NCBI GenBank assembly: GCA_910586065.1
Contig: CAJUGI010000001.1
Location: forward strand, 1-64,000
DNA from: an uncultured Christensenella sp.
GTDB taxonomy: Bacteria > Bacillota > Clostridia > Christensenellales > Borkfalkiaceae
Direction: 5' to 3'
DNA length: 64,000 nt
The notes beneath the pieces are model-generated. The model was not told the origin of the DNA and made no database searches. It saw nothing but the letters and a program-made list of their open reading frames with translations. Below, piece by piece: positions 7,129 to 14,660 of this stretch; the first letter of the stretch is position 1, and each line of letters starts with the position of its first letter. The position numbers were made by a program, and so were the translations under genes.

Positions 7129-8943
7129 ATGAAAATGACTTCGAAACAATTAAGACAAAACTGGATATCCTTTTACGAAAGTAAAGGGCACAAAAATATT
7201 GGCGCGGTTTCTTTAATCGGCGACGGCTCTACGGGCGTAATGTTCAACGTCGCGGGTATGCAGCCCTTAATGCCCTATCTTCTGGGCAAACCGCACCCGC
7301 AGGGTAAGCGCCTTTGCAACATACAGGGTTGTGTGCGAACGGTGGATATCGATTCCGTCGGCGACGCTTCGCATTTCACCTTTTTCGAGATGATGGGCAA
7401 CTGGTCGCTGGGCGATTATTTCAAAAAGGAAAAAACCGCGTGGACGTTCGAGCTTTTAACCAATGTTTTCAAGCTCGATAAAAACAAGCTCTGTTCAACG
7501 GTATTCGAGGGCAATTCCTCCGCCCCGCGCGACGAGGAAACGGCAAACCTTCTAAAAAATCTCGGCATCAAGCCCGAACATATCTTTTATTTGCCCAAGT
7601 CCGACAACTGGTGGGAGCTTGAGGGTACCGTCGGCACTCCCTGCGGACCCGACAACGAGTGGTTCTATCCTTTAAATGCGGACAACCCCAACCCCGTTTT
7701 CCCCGACGACTATGTCGAAATCGGCAACGACGTCTATATGCAGTATAAAAAGACCGAAAGCGGCTACGAGCCTCTGGACGGCAAAAACGTAGACACGGGC
7801 TTCGGTTTCGACAGAATGCTCTTGTTTTTAAACGGACTGCACGACGGTTATAAAACCGACATCTTTATGCCGGTAATCGAAGAACTCGAAGAGTTAAGCG
7901 GAAAGACCTACGATAACGGCGGCGAAGACCGGAAGGCAATGCGCATAATCGCAGACCACACCCGCACCGCGGTGATGCTGATAGGCGACAGTCAGGGAAT
8001 TCTGCCCTCCAATACGGGCGCGGGCTACATCCTGCGCAGATTAATGCGCCGTGCAATCCGCTATTGCAAACAGCTCCAAATCGAAAGCTCGGCAATGCTC
8101 GCCGCGGCTAAAATCTTCATCGAAGATATATACGGCGCGGCTTACCCTCTTTTAATCGAAAAAGAGAGCTATATTCTGGAAGAAATCAAAAAGGAAGCGG
8201 ACAGGTTCGAAGCAACCCTCGCGCAGGGCATAAAAGAATTCGAAAAGTGCGTGCAGTCGATAGAGCGCAAAAACGAATTTATGTCCAAATCCAATTCCGG
8301 CTATATAAAGGAAACGGTAGTGGGCGGCAAACAGGCTTTCAGGCTCTACGACACTTACGGCTTCCCGCTCGAACTCACCGAAGAACTTGCGGCTGAACGC
8401 GGTTTAACCGTCGATAAAGATGGTTTTAACGCGGCGTTTAAAGAACATCAGGAAAAGAGCCGCGTCCTCGCCGCGGGGCAGTTTAAAGGCGGGCTCGAAA
8501 GCCATTCGCAGGCAGCAACCAACTACCACACCGCAACCCATCTTTTAAACGCGGCGCTCAAAATAGTCTGCTCGCCCGATATAAACCAGAAGGGCAGCAA
8601 CATAACGGAAGAAAGGCTGCGTTTCGACTTCAACTTCTCGCGCAAACTTACTGACGAAGAGGTAAAGGAAGTAGAGCGCCTCGTAAACGAACAGATTAAA
8701 TTAAACGTTCCGGTTGTGCTTAAAGAGATGACTTTGGAAGAAGCGCGCGAGCAAAACTTCGTCGGCGTATTCTCCGATAAATACGGCGAAAAGGTAAAAA
8801 CTTATTCCATAGGCGAATTTTCCAAGGAAATCTGCGGCGGTCCCCACGCCGCAACCACCGGCGAGCTCGGCACCTTCAAAATCAGCAAGCAGGAAAACGT
8901 TTCGGCGGGAATTAAAAGAATTAAAGCAGTTTTAACAAAATAA
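7129..8943 (+). CDS. alaS: Alanine--tRNA ligase, short form lacking the C-Ala domain
   Basis: A 604-residue class II synthetase for tRNA-Ala; typical bacterial AlaRS has about 870 residues. The catalytic core is clear (about 1-250: PQGKRLCNIQGCVR, FFEMMGNWSLGDYF, GFGFDRM). The helical tRNA-recognition region and the editing domain follow. Both editing zinc-ligand motifs are present: HTATHLL and CGGPHA near the C-terminus. The protein ends right after the editing domain at GIKRIKAVL, so the whole C-terminal dimerisation/tRNA-elbow domain (C-Ala) is missing. No truncated remainder follows before the terminator at 8953. The GAGG ribosome binding site fits ATG 7129. It may be the sole AlaRS or a paralogue. 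Confidence 0.92.
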   Translation: MKMTSKQLRQNWISFYESKGHKNIGAVSLIGDGSTGVMFNVAGMQPLMPYLLGKPHPQGKRLCNIQGCVRTVDIDSVGDASHFTFFEMMGNWSLGDYFKKEKTAWTFELLTNVFKLDKNKLCSTVFEGNSSAPRDEETANLLKNLGIKPEHIFYLPKSDNWWELEGTVGTPCGPDNEWFYPLNADNPNPVFPDDYVEIGNDVYMQYKKTESGYEPLDGKNVDTGFGFDRMLLFLNGLHDGYKTDIFMPVIEELEELSGKTYDNGGEDRKAMRIIADHTRTAVMLIGDSQGILPSNTGAGYILRRLMRRAIRYCKQLQIESSAMLAAAKIFIEDIYGAAYPLLIEKESYILEEIKKEADRFEATLAQGIKEFEKCVQSIERKNEFMSKSNSGYIKETVVGGKQAFRLYDTYGFPLELTEELAAERGLTVDKDGFNAAFKEHQEKSRVLAAGQFKGGLESHSQAATNYHTATHLLNAALKIVCSPDINQKGSNITEERLRFDFNFSRKLTDEEVKEVERLVNEQIKLNVPVVLKEMTLEEAREQNFVGVFSDKYGEKVKTYSIGEFSKEICGGPHAATTGELGTFKISKQENVSAGIKRIKAVLTK

Positions 8944-8952
8944 AAGTTAAAG

Positions 8953-8986
8953 TCCGCCGCAAAGTTTCGTTGCTTTGCGGCGGATT
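8953..8986 (+). terminator. Terminator after alaS
   Basis: A 12-bp perfect stem TCCGCCGCAAAG / CTTTGCGGCGGA, 9 bp after the alaS stop. The T run is weak. Confidence 0.65.
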
Positions 8987-9085
8987 TCAATAAGGCTTGG
9001 CGTACGGTGCGCAAAACTTTCTTTATTCCGCTTTCCGGCAATTCCGCATTTTTATTATCCTTAACCGGCTTTCGGCATGTTCTCC

Positions 9086-9114
9086 TTGACAATTTCAATA
9101 TTTTTTGATATAAT
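9086..9114 (+). promoter_or_regulatory. Consensus sigma-A promoter
   Basis: TTGACA, 17-nt spacer, TATAAT: a perfect match to both boxes, driving the membrane protein at 9181. Confidence 0.9.
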
Positions 9115-9180
9115 ACTTCAACCTTACATATAATATTAAGTAGTGTTACCATACCGAGTAGACTTAAATTGGGAGCGTCG

Positions 9181-10611
9181 ATGAAAGACAATGAAAAGCA
9201 ATTAAATACCTCCCCCGAAGACAACCGCGGCGAAAAATCCGCGCCTTTTGAAAATGACTTAACTTCCGAATCCGTCGCAGAAACGGAAGCGGAAACTTTA
9301 ATTCAGCCCGAAACGCAAATTGCGCAACCCGTAAATGTCCAGTCCGAAGGCGGGGAAAATCCCGAAAATAAAACGTCGGCGTCTTTCGAAAGAAAAAAGC
9401 TTTCCAAAGAGGAAGCGTTAAAGCAGTTCGAAAACCGCAAGATAGAAGCCCCCAAAAAAAGTAAATGGTCGTGGGTAAGCTACGTTGTGCTTATCGGCGT
9501 AATCGCTCTCGGTATCTGGTTTATTTTCAAAGACGTATCCGATAATATGGGCGGCGAAAACGCCGGCTCTTTCGTTGACGTGGTAAAGGGCGGCGACTGG
9601 CGCTTTGCACTGGTAACCCTTGCCGTGCTCGCCGGAATAATTTTCTGCGACTGGTTCAAATACGTTGTAATAATGAAGACTACAACGGGCAAATGCAACT
9701 TTAAAACAAGTTCTAAAGTTGCTTTTTTGGGGAAATATTACGACAATATAACCCCGTTCGCGGCAGGCGGTCAGCCTATGCAGATTTATTATCTGCACAA
9801 AAAAGGATTTTCCGGCGGGGTTTCCAGCGCTGTAGTGCTCATAAAATACTTCGTCAATATGTTCTGCTGGCTCTTGTGCGCACTGCTTTTAATGGCGTGC
9901 AACATAGGCGTTCTCTCGCAGATAGCCGACCAGACATGGGCGCAGGTTATAAAAATAGTCGGCTGGATTGGTCTTGCGCTCAATCTGTTGCTCCCTACAA
10001 TGATAGTGCTCTTTGCAGTCCTTCCCAGATTTGCAAACGCGTGCACTTCCGGACTCGTCGGTTTAGGCACAAAGATAAAAATAGTCAAGGATAAAGACAA
10101 AACAATGGGCAAGGCGCTCAATACGGTAAACGATTTCCGTTCGTCAATCGCCATAATGTCCAAAAAACCATTAAACTTCCTTGCATTAATCGCATTGTGT
10201 TTTGCCGAAGTCCTGTTAACTTTCGCGTTCCCCTATTGCATCTTAAGAATGTTTTCCGCAATCGGTGCCGAACAGGGTTTCGGAATGTTAATTCAGGTAA
10301 TGGCGCTCTATGCGTTCGTTCAGCAGTCGGTTGCAATAATTCCAACGCCCGGCAACTCCGGCGCAATGGAAAAGGTAATTATGGAAGCGCTTTCGGCGGT
10401 TGCGGGCGGCGCAGTGCTTATGTGGTCGGTGCTCACCTGGCGAATGGTGGTGTACTATATCTATATAGTTATAGGCATCTGCCTTACTCTTTACGAAATG
10501 TTCCGCAAAATTTACCGCAAAAATAAAGCCAAAAAGCTCGCAGCTCAGTCACGGCAGTCCGAAAATCTCGTGCAATCACCGTCTGAAGACGATGAAAAAC
10601 CTTTAACATAA
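9181..10611 (+). CDS. MprF-like LPG_synthase_TM family membrane protein
   Basis: A 476-residue protein. The first 95 residues are hydrophilic, acidic and low in complexity. Seven to eight hydrophobic helices follow and match the flippase-type transmembrane domain of lysylphosphatidylglycerol synthases (LPG_synthase_TM, UPF0104). Family signatures are YYDNITPFAAGGQPMQIYYL (about 182-201) and VAIIPTPGNSGAMEK in a later helix. The soluble aminoacyltransferase domain of full MprF is absent, so it is a stand-alone membrane domain, perhaps for lipid handling. The tail is charged. ATG 9181 is preferred over ATG 9169 because GGGAG sits 6 nt before it. It is monocistronic, with a promoter upstream and a terminator at 10618. 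Confidence 0.85.
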   Translation: MKDNEKQLNTSPEDNRGEKSAPFENDLTSESVAETEAETLIQPETQIAQPVNVQSEGGENPENKTSASFERKKLSKEEALKQFENRKIEAPKKSKWSWVSYVVLIGVIALGIWFIFKDVSDNMGGENAGSFVDVVKGGDWRFALVTLAVLAGIIFCDWFKYVVIMKTTTGKCNFKTSSKVAFLGKYYDNITPFAAGGQPMQIYYLHKKGFSGGVSSAVVLIKYFVNMFCWLLCALLLMACNIGVLSQIADQTWAQVIKIVGWIGLALNLLLPTMIVLFAVLPRFANACTSGLVGLGTKIKIVKDKDKTMGKALNTVNDFRSSIAIMSKKPLNFLALIALCFAEVLLTFAFPYCILRMFSAIGAEQGFGMLIQVMALYAFVQQSVAIIPTPGNSGAMEKVIMEALSAVAGGAVLMWSVLTWRMVVYYIYIVIGICLTLYEMFRKIYRKNKAKKLAAQSRQSENLVQSPSEDDEKPLT

Positions 10612-10617
10612 CTTATT

Positions 10618-10645
10618 AAAAAGACCGTTTTTGCGGTCTTTTTTT
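10618..10645 (+). terminator. Intrinsic terminator
   Basis: AAGACCG / CGGTCTT stem with a long T run, 7 bp after the stop at 10611. Confidence 0.9.
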
Positions 10646-10704
10646 ATCAAATATAAAATAATTCAAAATTTATAAAAAACTTTCAAAACCCAACACAAAA
10701 CGGC

Positions 10705-10796
10705 TTGACAGAAATTTTATAAAATAATAAAATAAGTTTACATTTAATGAAGGCGTAAAAGCGTCCGCAAAGTTGCGGATATTCAAGGAGTAGATA
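10705..10796 (+). promoter_or_regulatory. Promoter and leader of rplM-rpsI
   Basis: TTGACA (10705-10710), 17-nt spacer, TAAAAT (10728-10733). The leader of about 55 nt contains a hairpin, TCCGCAA / TTGCGGA (10764-10780), just before the AAGGAG ribosome binding site. L13 leader motifs occur at this place in many Firmicutes, and this hairpin may be one, but I cannot confirm the consensus. Confidence 0.7.
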
Positions 10797-11228
10797 ATGA
10801 AAACCTACATGGCAAAGGCGGAAGCGGTTGAAAGAAAGTGGTACGTCGTAGATGCAACCGGCTTACCTTTAGGCAGACTTGCGTCAAAGGTGGCGGCAAT
10901 TCTTCGCGGCAAAAACAAGCCCACGTTCACCCCTAACGTAGATACGGGCGATTTTGTCATAGTTTTAAACAGCGACAAAGTGGTGTTAACGGGTAAAAAG
11001 CTCGACGACAAATTTTACAGATACCACACGGGTTATATAAGCGGTCTTAAGGAAGTATCCTACAAAAAGATGCTTGCCGAAAAGAGCGACTTGGCGGTGT
11101 ACGAAGCCGTCCGCGGAATGTTGCCCAAAAATTCCCTCGGCAGAGATATGATAAAAAAACTCAGAGTATATAAGGGCGGCGAGCATAACCACGCGGCGCA
11201 GAAACCCGAAGAGCTCAAATTATTTTAA
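10797..11228 (+). CDS. rplM: 50S ribosomal protein L13
   Basis: A 143-residue ribosomal protein of the large subunit, full length for the family. Typical segments are WYVVDATGLPLGRLASKVA near the N-terminus, the GDFVIVLNSDKV strand and AVRGMLPKNSLGR. It binds 23S rRNA early in 50S assembly. It is cotranscribed with rpsI, 20 nt downstream, which is the nearly universal bacterial order. A strong AAGGAG ribosome binding site precedes the ATG. Confidence 0.97.
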   Translation: MKTYMAKAEAVERKWYVVDATGLPLGRLASKVAAILRGKNKPTFTPNVDTGDFVIVLNSDKVVLTGKKLDDKFYRYHTGYISGLKEVSYKKMLAEKSDLAVYEAVRGMLPKNSLGRDMIKKLRVYKGGEHNHAAQKPEELKLF

Positions 11229-11248
11229 GGTGAGAGGTTAATTAAGTT

Positions 11249-11662
11249 ATGGCAAAGGCTAATTTAAAGAAAAAACTTCAATTCTGGGGAACGGGAAGAA
11301 GAAAAAAGGCAATCGCCCGCGTTCGTCTCATACCCGCAGGAACCGGCACCATTGAAATAAACGAAAGAGCTTTCGAAGATTATTTCCCCCAGTCGGTTTT
11401 GCAGTACGTAGTAAAACAGCCCCTTACTCTTTTGGGAGTGGAAGCTAAGTACGACGTTATGGTAAACGTTTACGGCGGCGGCTACACCGGTCAGGCAAAC
11501 GCAATCCGTCTCGGAATTGCCCGCGCACTTTTACAGGCTGAAGAAGGCAGCCGCGCGGCTTTAAAAAAGGAAGGTTTCTTAACCCGCGACCCCAGAGTCA
11601 AGGAAAGAAAGAAGTACGGCTTAAAGAAAGCACGCCGCGCTCCCCAGTTCTCAAAGAGATAA
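11249..11662 (+). CDS. rpsI: 30S ribosomal protein S9
   Basis: A 137-residue small-subunit protein. It carries FWGTGRRKKAIARVRLIPG-type N-terminal residues, YGGGYTGQANAIRLGIARAL in the middle and the basic C-terminal tail ending KKARRAPQFSKR, whose last residues reach the P-site tRNA. It follows rplM in one operon, and an intrinsic terminator comes right after it. Confidence 0.97.
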   Translation: MAKANLKKKLQFWGTGRRKKAIARVRLIPAGTGTIEINERAFEDYFPQSVLQYVVKQPLTLLGVEAKYDVMVNVYGGGYTGQANAIRLGIARALLQAEEGSRAALKKEGFLTRDPRVKERKKYGLKKARRAPQFSKR

Positions 11663-11675
11663 TTTCAACAATCCC

Positions 11676-11707
11676 AAAGGCGACCGTTCGGTCGCCTTTA
11701 TTTTTTT
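11676..11707 (+). terminator. Terminator of rplM-rpsI
   Basis: AAAGGCGACC / GGTCGCCTTT stem with a 4-nt loop and seven T residues. Confidence 0.93.
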
Positions 11708-11855
11708 GCAACCGCAATTTTTCAACACGTACGGCACAAGTGTTTTAAAAACTTAACAATTAATAGACACTTGTCTAAAAAATAAAAATAAACTTGCAAT
11801 ACTCATTTTCATATGATAGAATAAAAACAAATAAAATTCAAAAAGGCAGGTTGTT

Positions 11856-12347
11856 ATGGCAAAGAAAAAATCAAAAATCAAAATCGGTAAAATCTTAACT
11901 CTGGTTTCTGTGCTTTTTGCGCTTACGGCAATACTGTTGATGTTCGCTCCCGCGTTAGTCAACAATGATACCGGAATTTCGTATACGGGCGCGCAGGTTG
12001 CATTCGGATACTCCGCGTCGAGCGAAGGTCTCATATCTGTAACGGTAAAAATCCTTGGTTTTTCGTCCTATTTCCTGCCCTATGCGCTCGCTCTGGCAGG
12101 CGTTGTGTTCGGTCTTCTGTCGGCTTTGAAAATTCTCCCCAAAATTTCGGCGTTTATAGCAACGGGATGCTGTATAGCTGCGGGCGTGTTTTTCTTTCTC
12201 GCCGTTCAGATGGCGGTGCCGGTATCGGATAATCTTGTCGAAACGTTCAGAAAAACGTTCACTCTCGCCGGCGGCGCAATATCTTCCGGTGTTTTGTCGC
12301 TAGTTGCAGGCGCGCTTTCGCTTTCAACTCTCTTTATAAAAAAATAA
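11856..12347 (+). CDS. Four-helix membrane protein, unknown function
   Basis: A 163-residue protein with a short basic N-terminus (MAKKKSKIKIGK) and four hydrophobic segments at about 14-34, 62-86, 92-114 and 134-160. It is therefore an integral membrane protein with short loops. I do not recognise a family. It is preceded by AAAAGGCAGG, giving a usable ribosome binding site, and followed by a strong terminator, so it is monocistronic. Confidence 0.65.
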   Translation: MAKKKSKIKIGKILTLVSVLFALTAILLMFAPALVNNDTGISYTGAQVAFGYSASSEGLISVTVKILGFSSYFLPYALALAGVVFGLLSALKILPKISAFIATGCCIAAGVFFFLAVQMAVPVSDNLVETFRKTFTLAGGAISSGVLSLVAGALSLSTLFIKK

Positions 12348-12384
12348 CCGGCAACTCAACCAACACTCATCATATCTCTTTTTT

Positions 12385-12421
12385 CGGCGGCGCCGTGCAT
12401 TTTGCAGGCGCCGCCGTTTTT
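12385..12421 (+). terminator. Intrinsic terminator
   Basis: CGGCGGCGCC / GGCGCCGCCG stem followed by T5, after the membrane protein gene. Confidence 0.88.
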
Positions 12422-12492
12422 CGTTTCAAACGCATACGAACTTTCCGCACCGTAAGTCAACATCCGTGCTAAACCGGTTTTGCTTTTCGGCA

Positions 12493-12562
12493 GGCGCAAC
12501 CCCTCTCCGTCGCAACCCCTCTCCGGCACAAAGCATATACGGCGCAACCCCTCTCCGTCGCG
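12493..12562 (+). repeat. Three copies of a CGCAACCCCTCTCC direct repeat
   Basis: The 14-mer CGCAACCCCTCTCC occurs three times, starting near 12495, 12511 and 12543. The first two copies are adjacent and the third is 32 bp on, each followed by GTCG or GGCA. There is no ORF. The rest of the 12348-12734 gap holds only the terminator at 12385 and an AT-rich promoter region for the next gene. Confidence 0.7.
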
Positions 12563-12734
12563 AGCACATTCCGCGTCTCACCCGCTTCCACGCGTTTCTT
12601 CTTTCGTTTACAACAAAAAAAGTAAAATTTTTACATTTTGATGTTGATTTTTTTTAAAAATTATATTACAATTAAAAGTGTTGGAGTATGTAAGTTGCTC
12701 CGGCGCACTAATCAATCTTTTAAGAGGAATAAAA

Positions 12735-13973
12735 ATGAAAAACGTAATCGTAGGACAATCAGGCGGCCCCACTTCAGTCATTAATTCGTCGCTTTTAGGA
12801 GTATTCAAAACGGCAAAGGACAGGGGGGCGGACAAAGTCTACGGCATGGTGCACGGCGTAAAAGGACTTTTGGACGGGGACATAGTAGACCTTTCCACAC
12901 GCATCAAAAATGATTTGGATATGGACTTGTTAAAGCGCACTCCGTCGTCTTTCCTCGGTTCCTGCCGTTACAAACTCCCCGACATCAGGGGCAACGAAAA
13001 AACCTACGATAAAATTTTCGCAATATTAAACGAGCTTGAAATTTACGCTTTTTTCTACATAGGCGGCAACGACTCTATGGACACGATAATGCGCTTGACC
13101 GACTACGCAAAAATAATAAAAAGCCCCATAAAGTTCATCGGCGTTCCCAAAACCATAGATAACGATTTGGCAATAACCGACCACACCCCCGGTTACGGCA
13201 GTGCGGCAAAGTATATAGCCGCAACCACCAAGGAAATCATACGCGACGGTCTTGTTTACGACTATCCCGTGGTTTCGGTAATCGAAGTAATGGGCAGAAA
13301 CGCCGGCTGGCTCACCGCGGCAACCGCGCTTGCAAAGGGCGAGGACTGCGAGGGGGTAGACCTCGTTTATCTTCCCGAAGTAACTTTCGATATCGATAAA
13401 TTCGTCAAAGACGTGGGCAAACTCTTAAAAGAGAACCGCTCCATAGTAATCGCCGTTTCCGAGGGAGTAAAAGTGGCTGACGGCAGATACGTCTGCGAAC
13501 TTTCCGACCATGTCGATTATGTTGATGCGTTCGGGCATAAGCAACTCGCCGGCACGGCAAGATTTCTTGCCGGCAAAGTGGCTGAAAAGTACGGAGTAAA
13601 GACAAGGGCTATAGAACTCTCTTCATTACAGCGTTGCGCGGCGCATATTCAGGCGAGAATCGACGTCACCGAAGCTTTCAACTGCGGAGGCGCCGGCGTT
13701 AAAGCCGCGTTTGAAGGCAAGAGCGGCGAAGTAATCACGTTAAAACGCGTTTCCGAAGACCCGTATATGTGCATAACCGAAGAAGCGGACGTGCACCTCA
13801 TTGCAAACGTCGAAAAGAAAGTCCCCCGCGAGTGGATAAACGAGGACGGCACCAACGTAAAGCCCGAGCTTGTACATTACATTCTGCCCTTGATTCAGGC
13901 GGAAATCACTCCGCTTTGGATTAACGGTCTGCCCCGCCACATCCGCTTGCATTCAAAATCCACAAATAAATAA
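12735..13973 (+). CDS. pfp: Diphosphate-dependent 6-phosphofructokinase
   Basis: A 412-residue phosphofructokinase that phosphorylates fructose-6-phosphate to the 1,6-bisphosphate in glycolysis. The nucleotide-loop motif reads GGNDSMDT. ATP-dependent enzymes have GGDGS, whereas Asp at the fourth position marks PPi-dependent enzymes. GVPKTIDNDL and MGRNAGWL also match the PPi (long) clade, and 412 residues fits its usual size rather than the 320 of PfkA. ATG 12735 follows AAGAGGAAT. PPi use would make the step reversible and save ATP, which suits a fermenter. PPi dependence is inferred from the motif. Confidence 0.88.
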   Translation: MKNVIVGQSGGPTSVINSSLLGVFKTAKDRGADKVYGMVHGVKGLLDGDIVDLSTRIKNDLDMDLLKRTPSSFLGSCRYKLPDIRGNEKTYDKIFAILNELEIYAFFYIGGNDSMDTIMRLTDYAKIIKSPIKFIGVPKTIDNDLAITDHTPGYGSAAKYIAATTKEIIRDGLVYDYPVVSVIEVMGRNAGWLTAATALAKGEDCEGVDLVYLPEVTFDIDKFVKDVGKLLKENRSIVIAVSEGVKVADGRYVCELSDHVDYVDAFGHKQLAGTARFLAGKVAEKYGVKTRAIELSSLQRCAAHIQARIDVTEAFNCGGAGVKAAFEGKSGEVITLKRVSEDPYMCITEEADVHLIANVEKKVPREWINEDGTNVKPELVHYILPLIQAEITPLWINGLPRHIRLHSKSTNK

Positions 13974-14060
13974 ACGTATATAAGCTGCGTTCTTCCGTGT
14001 TTAACCGCGGCAACTTTCGTTTCGGCTCACGAAATAATAATAAACGCGACTAAAAATTTC

Positions 14061-14095
14061 CGCCCCACCCTCAAAAGGGGGGGGGCTTTCTTATT
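14061..14095. terminator. Weak convergent terminator
   Basis: CCCCACCCT / AGGGGGGGG imperfect stem with a T-rich tail between pfp (+) and the Gly-rich gene (-). Confidence 0.4.
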
Positions 14096-14522
14096 TCTTG
14101 TTCCGCACTCTGTTCGCCATTGCCTCGTGTCTCTCCAGAACGCTTGCCATAACGTTTGGCTGAGTTGTTTCCGAAAATCCACCGTTATTGCCGCCGTTCC
14201 CCGAATCCGTCCGCCCCGCGCCGAAACCGTTATCGAAATTCCCCGCCGAGTTGTTCTGCCCGCCGAAAGGCGCGCCTCCGAACAGCCCGCCCTTCAACAA
14301 ATTGCCGAGAATTCCGCCCAGACCGTCAAAGCCCGAGCCGCCGTCCGCCGCAAGTCCTTCATTTCCACCCAATCCGCCAAGCGCGTCTCCGCCTTTAAAC
14401 GCTCCGTCCGCGCTTATGTTTCCGTTAATGTTTCCGTCTCCTGCGCCGTTTTCGCCCGCAGGCTTTTTCCCTTGCAAGCCGTCCAGGGCTCTAAGTAAAT
14501 TCAAAAGAGCAAATTTTTCCAA
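14091..14522 (-). CDS. Glycine/asparagine-rich low-complexity protein
   Basis: A 143-residue protein with a short helical N-terminus (MEKFALLNLLRALDGLQ), a central segment of about 95 residues dominated by Gly, Asn, Ala and Asp, and a charged C-terminus ending MASVLERHEAMANRVRNKK. It has no signal peptide and no transmembrane segment. The start is TTG 14522 with AAAAGGA upstream. Gly-rich proteins of this shape are common among coat and sporulation proteins, but nothing here proves that role. It is convergent with pfp and divergent from the lipoprotein gene. Confidence 0.55.
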   Translation of the reverse strand: MEKFALLNLLRALDGLQGKKPAGENGAGDGNINGNISADGAFKGGDALGGLGGNEGLAADGGSGFDGLGGILGNLLKGGLFGGAPFGGQNNSAGNFDNGFGAGRTDSGNGGNNGGFSETTQPNVMASVLERHEAMANRVRNKK

Positions 14523-14660
14523 AACTTTATTCCTTTTTTGTTGTTTTTTTTAAAATCAAGCCAAATTTTTATTGCCTAAAAACTGCAATTGGTATATAAT
14601 TGACATTGCTGAAATTATATTCAAACGCAGAAATGCGGTATTGACGTATTTGGAGTTCCG

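Noticed and set aside
11663..12000. T-box or other riboswitch before aminoacyl-tRNA synthetase or ribosomal genes
   Set aside because: No T-box sequence (GGTGGTACC-like) or other known aptamer core was seen upstream of cysS, alaS, metG or in this gap.
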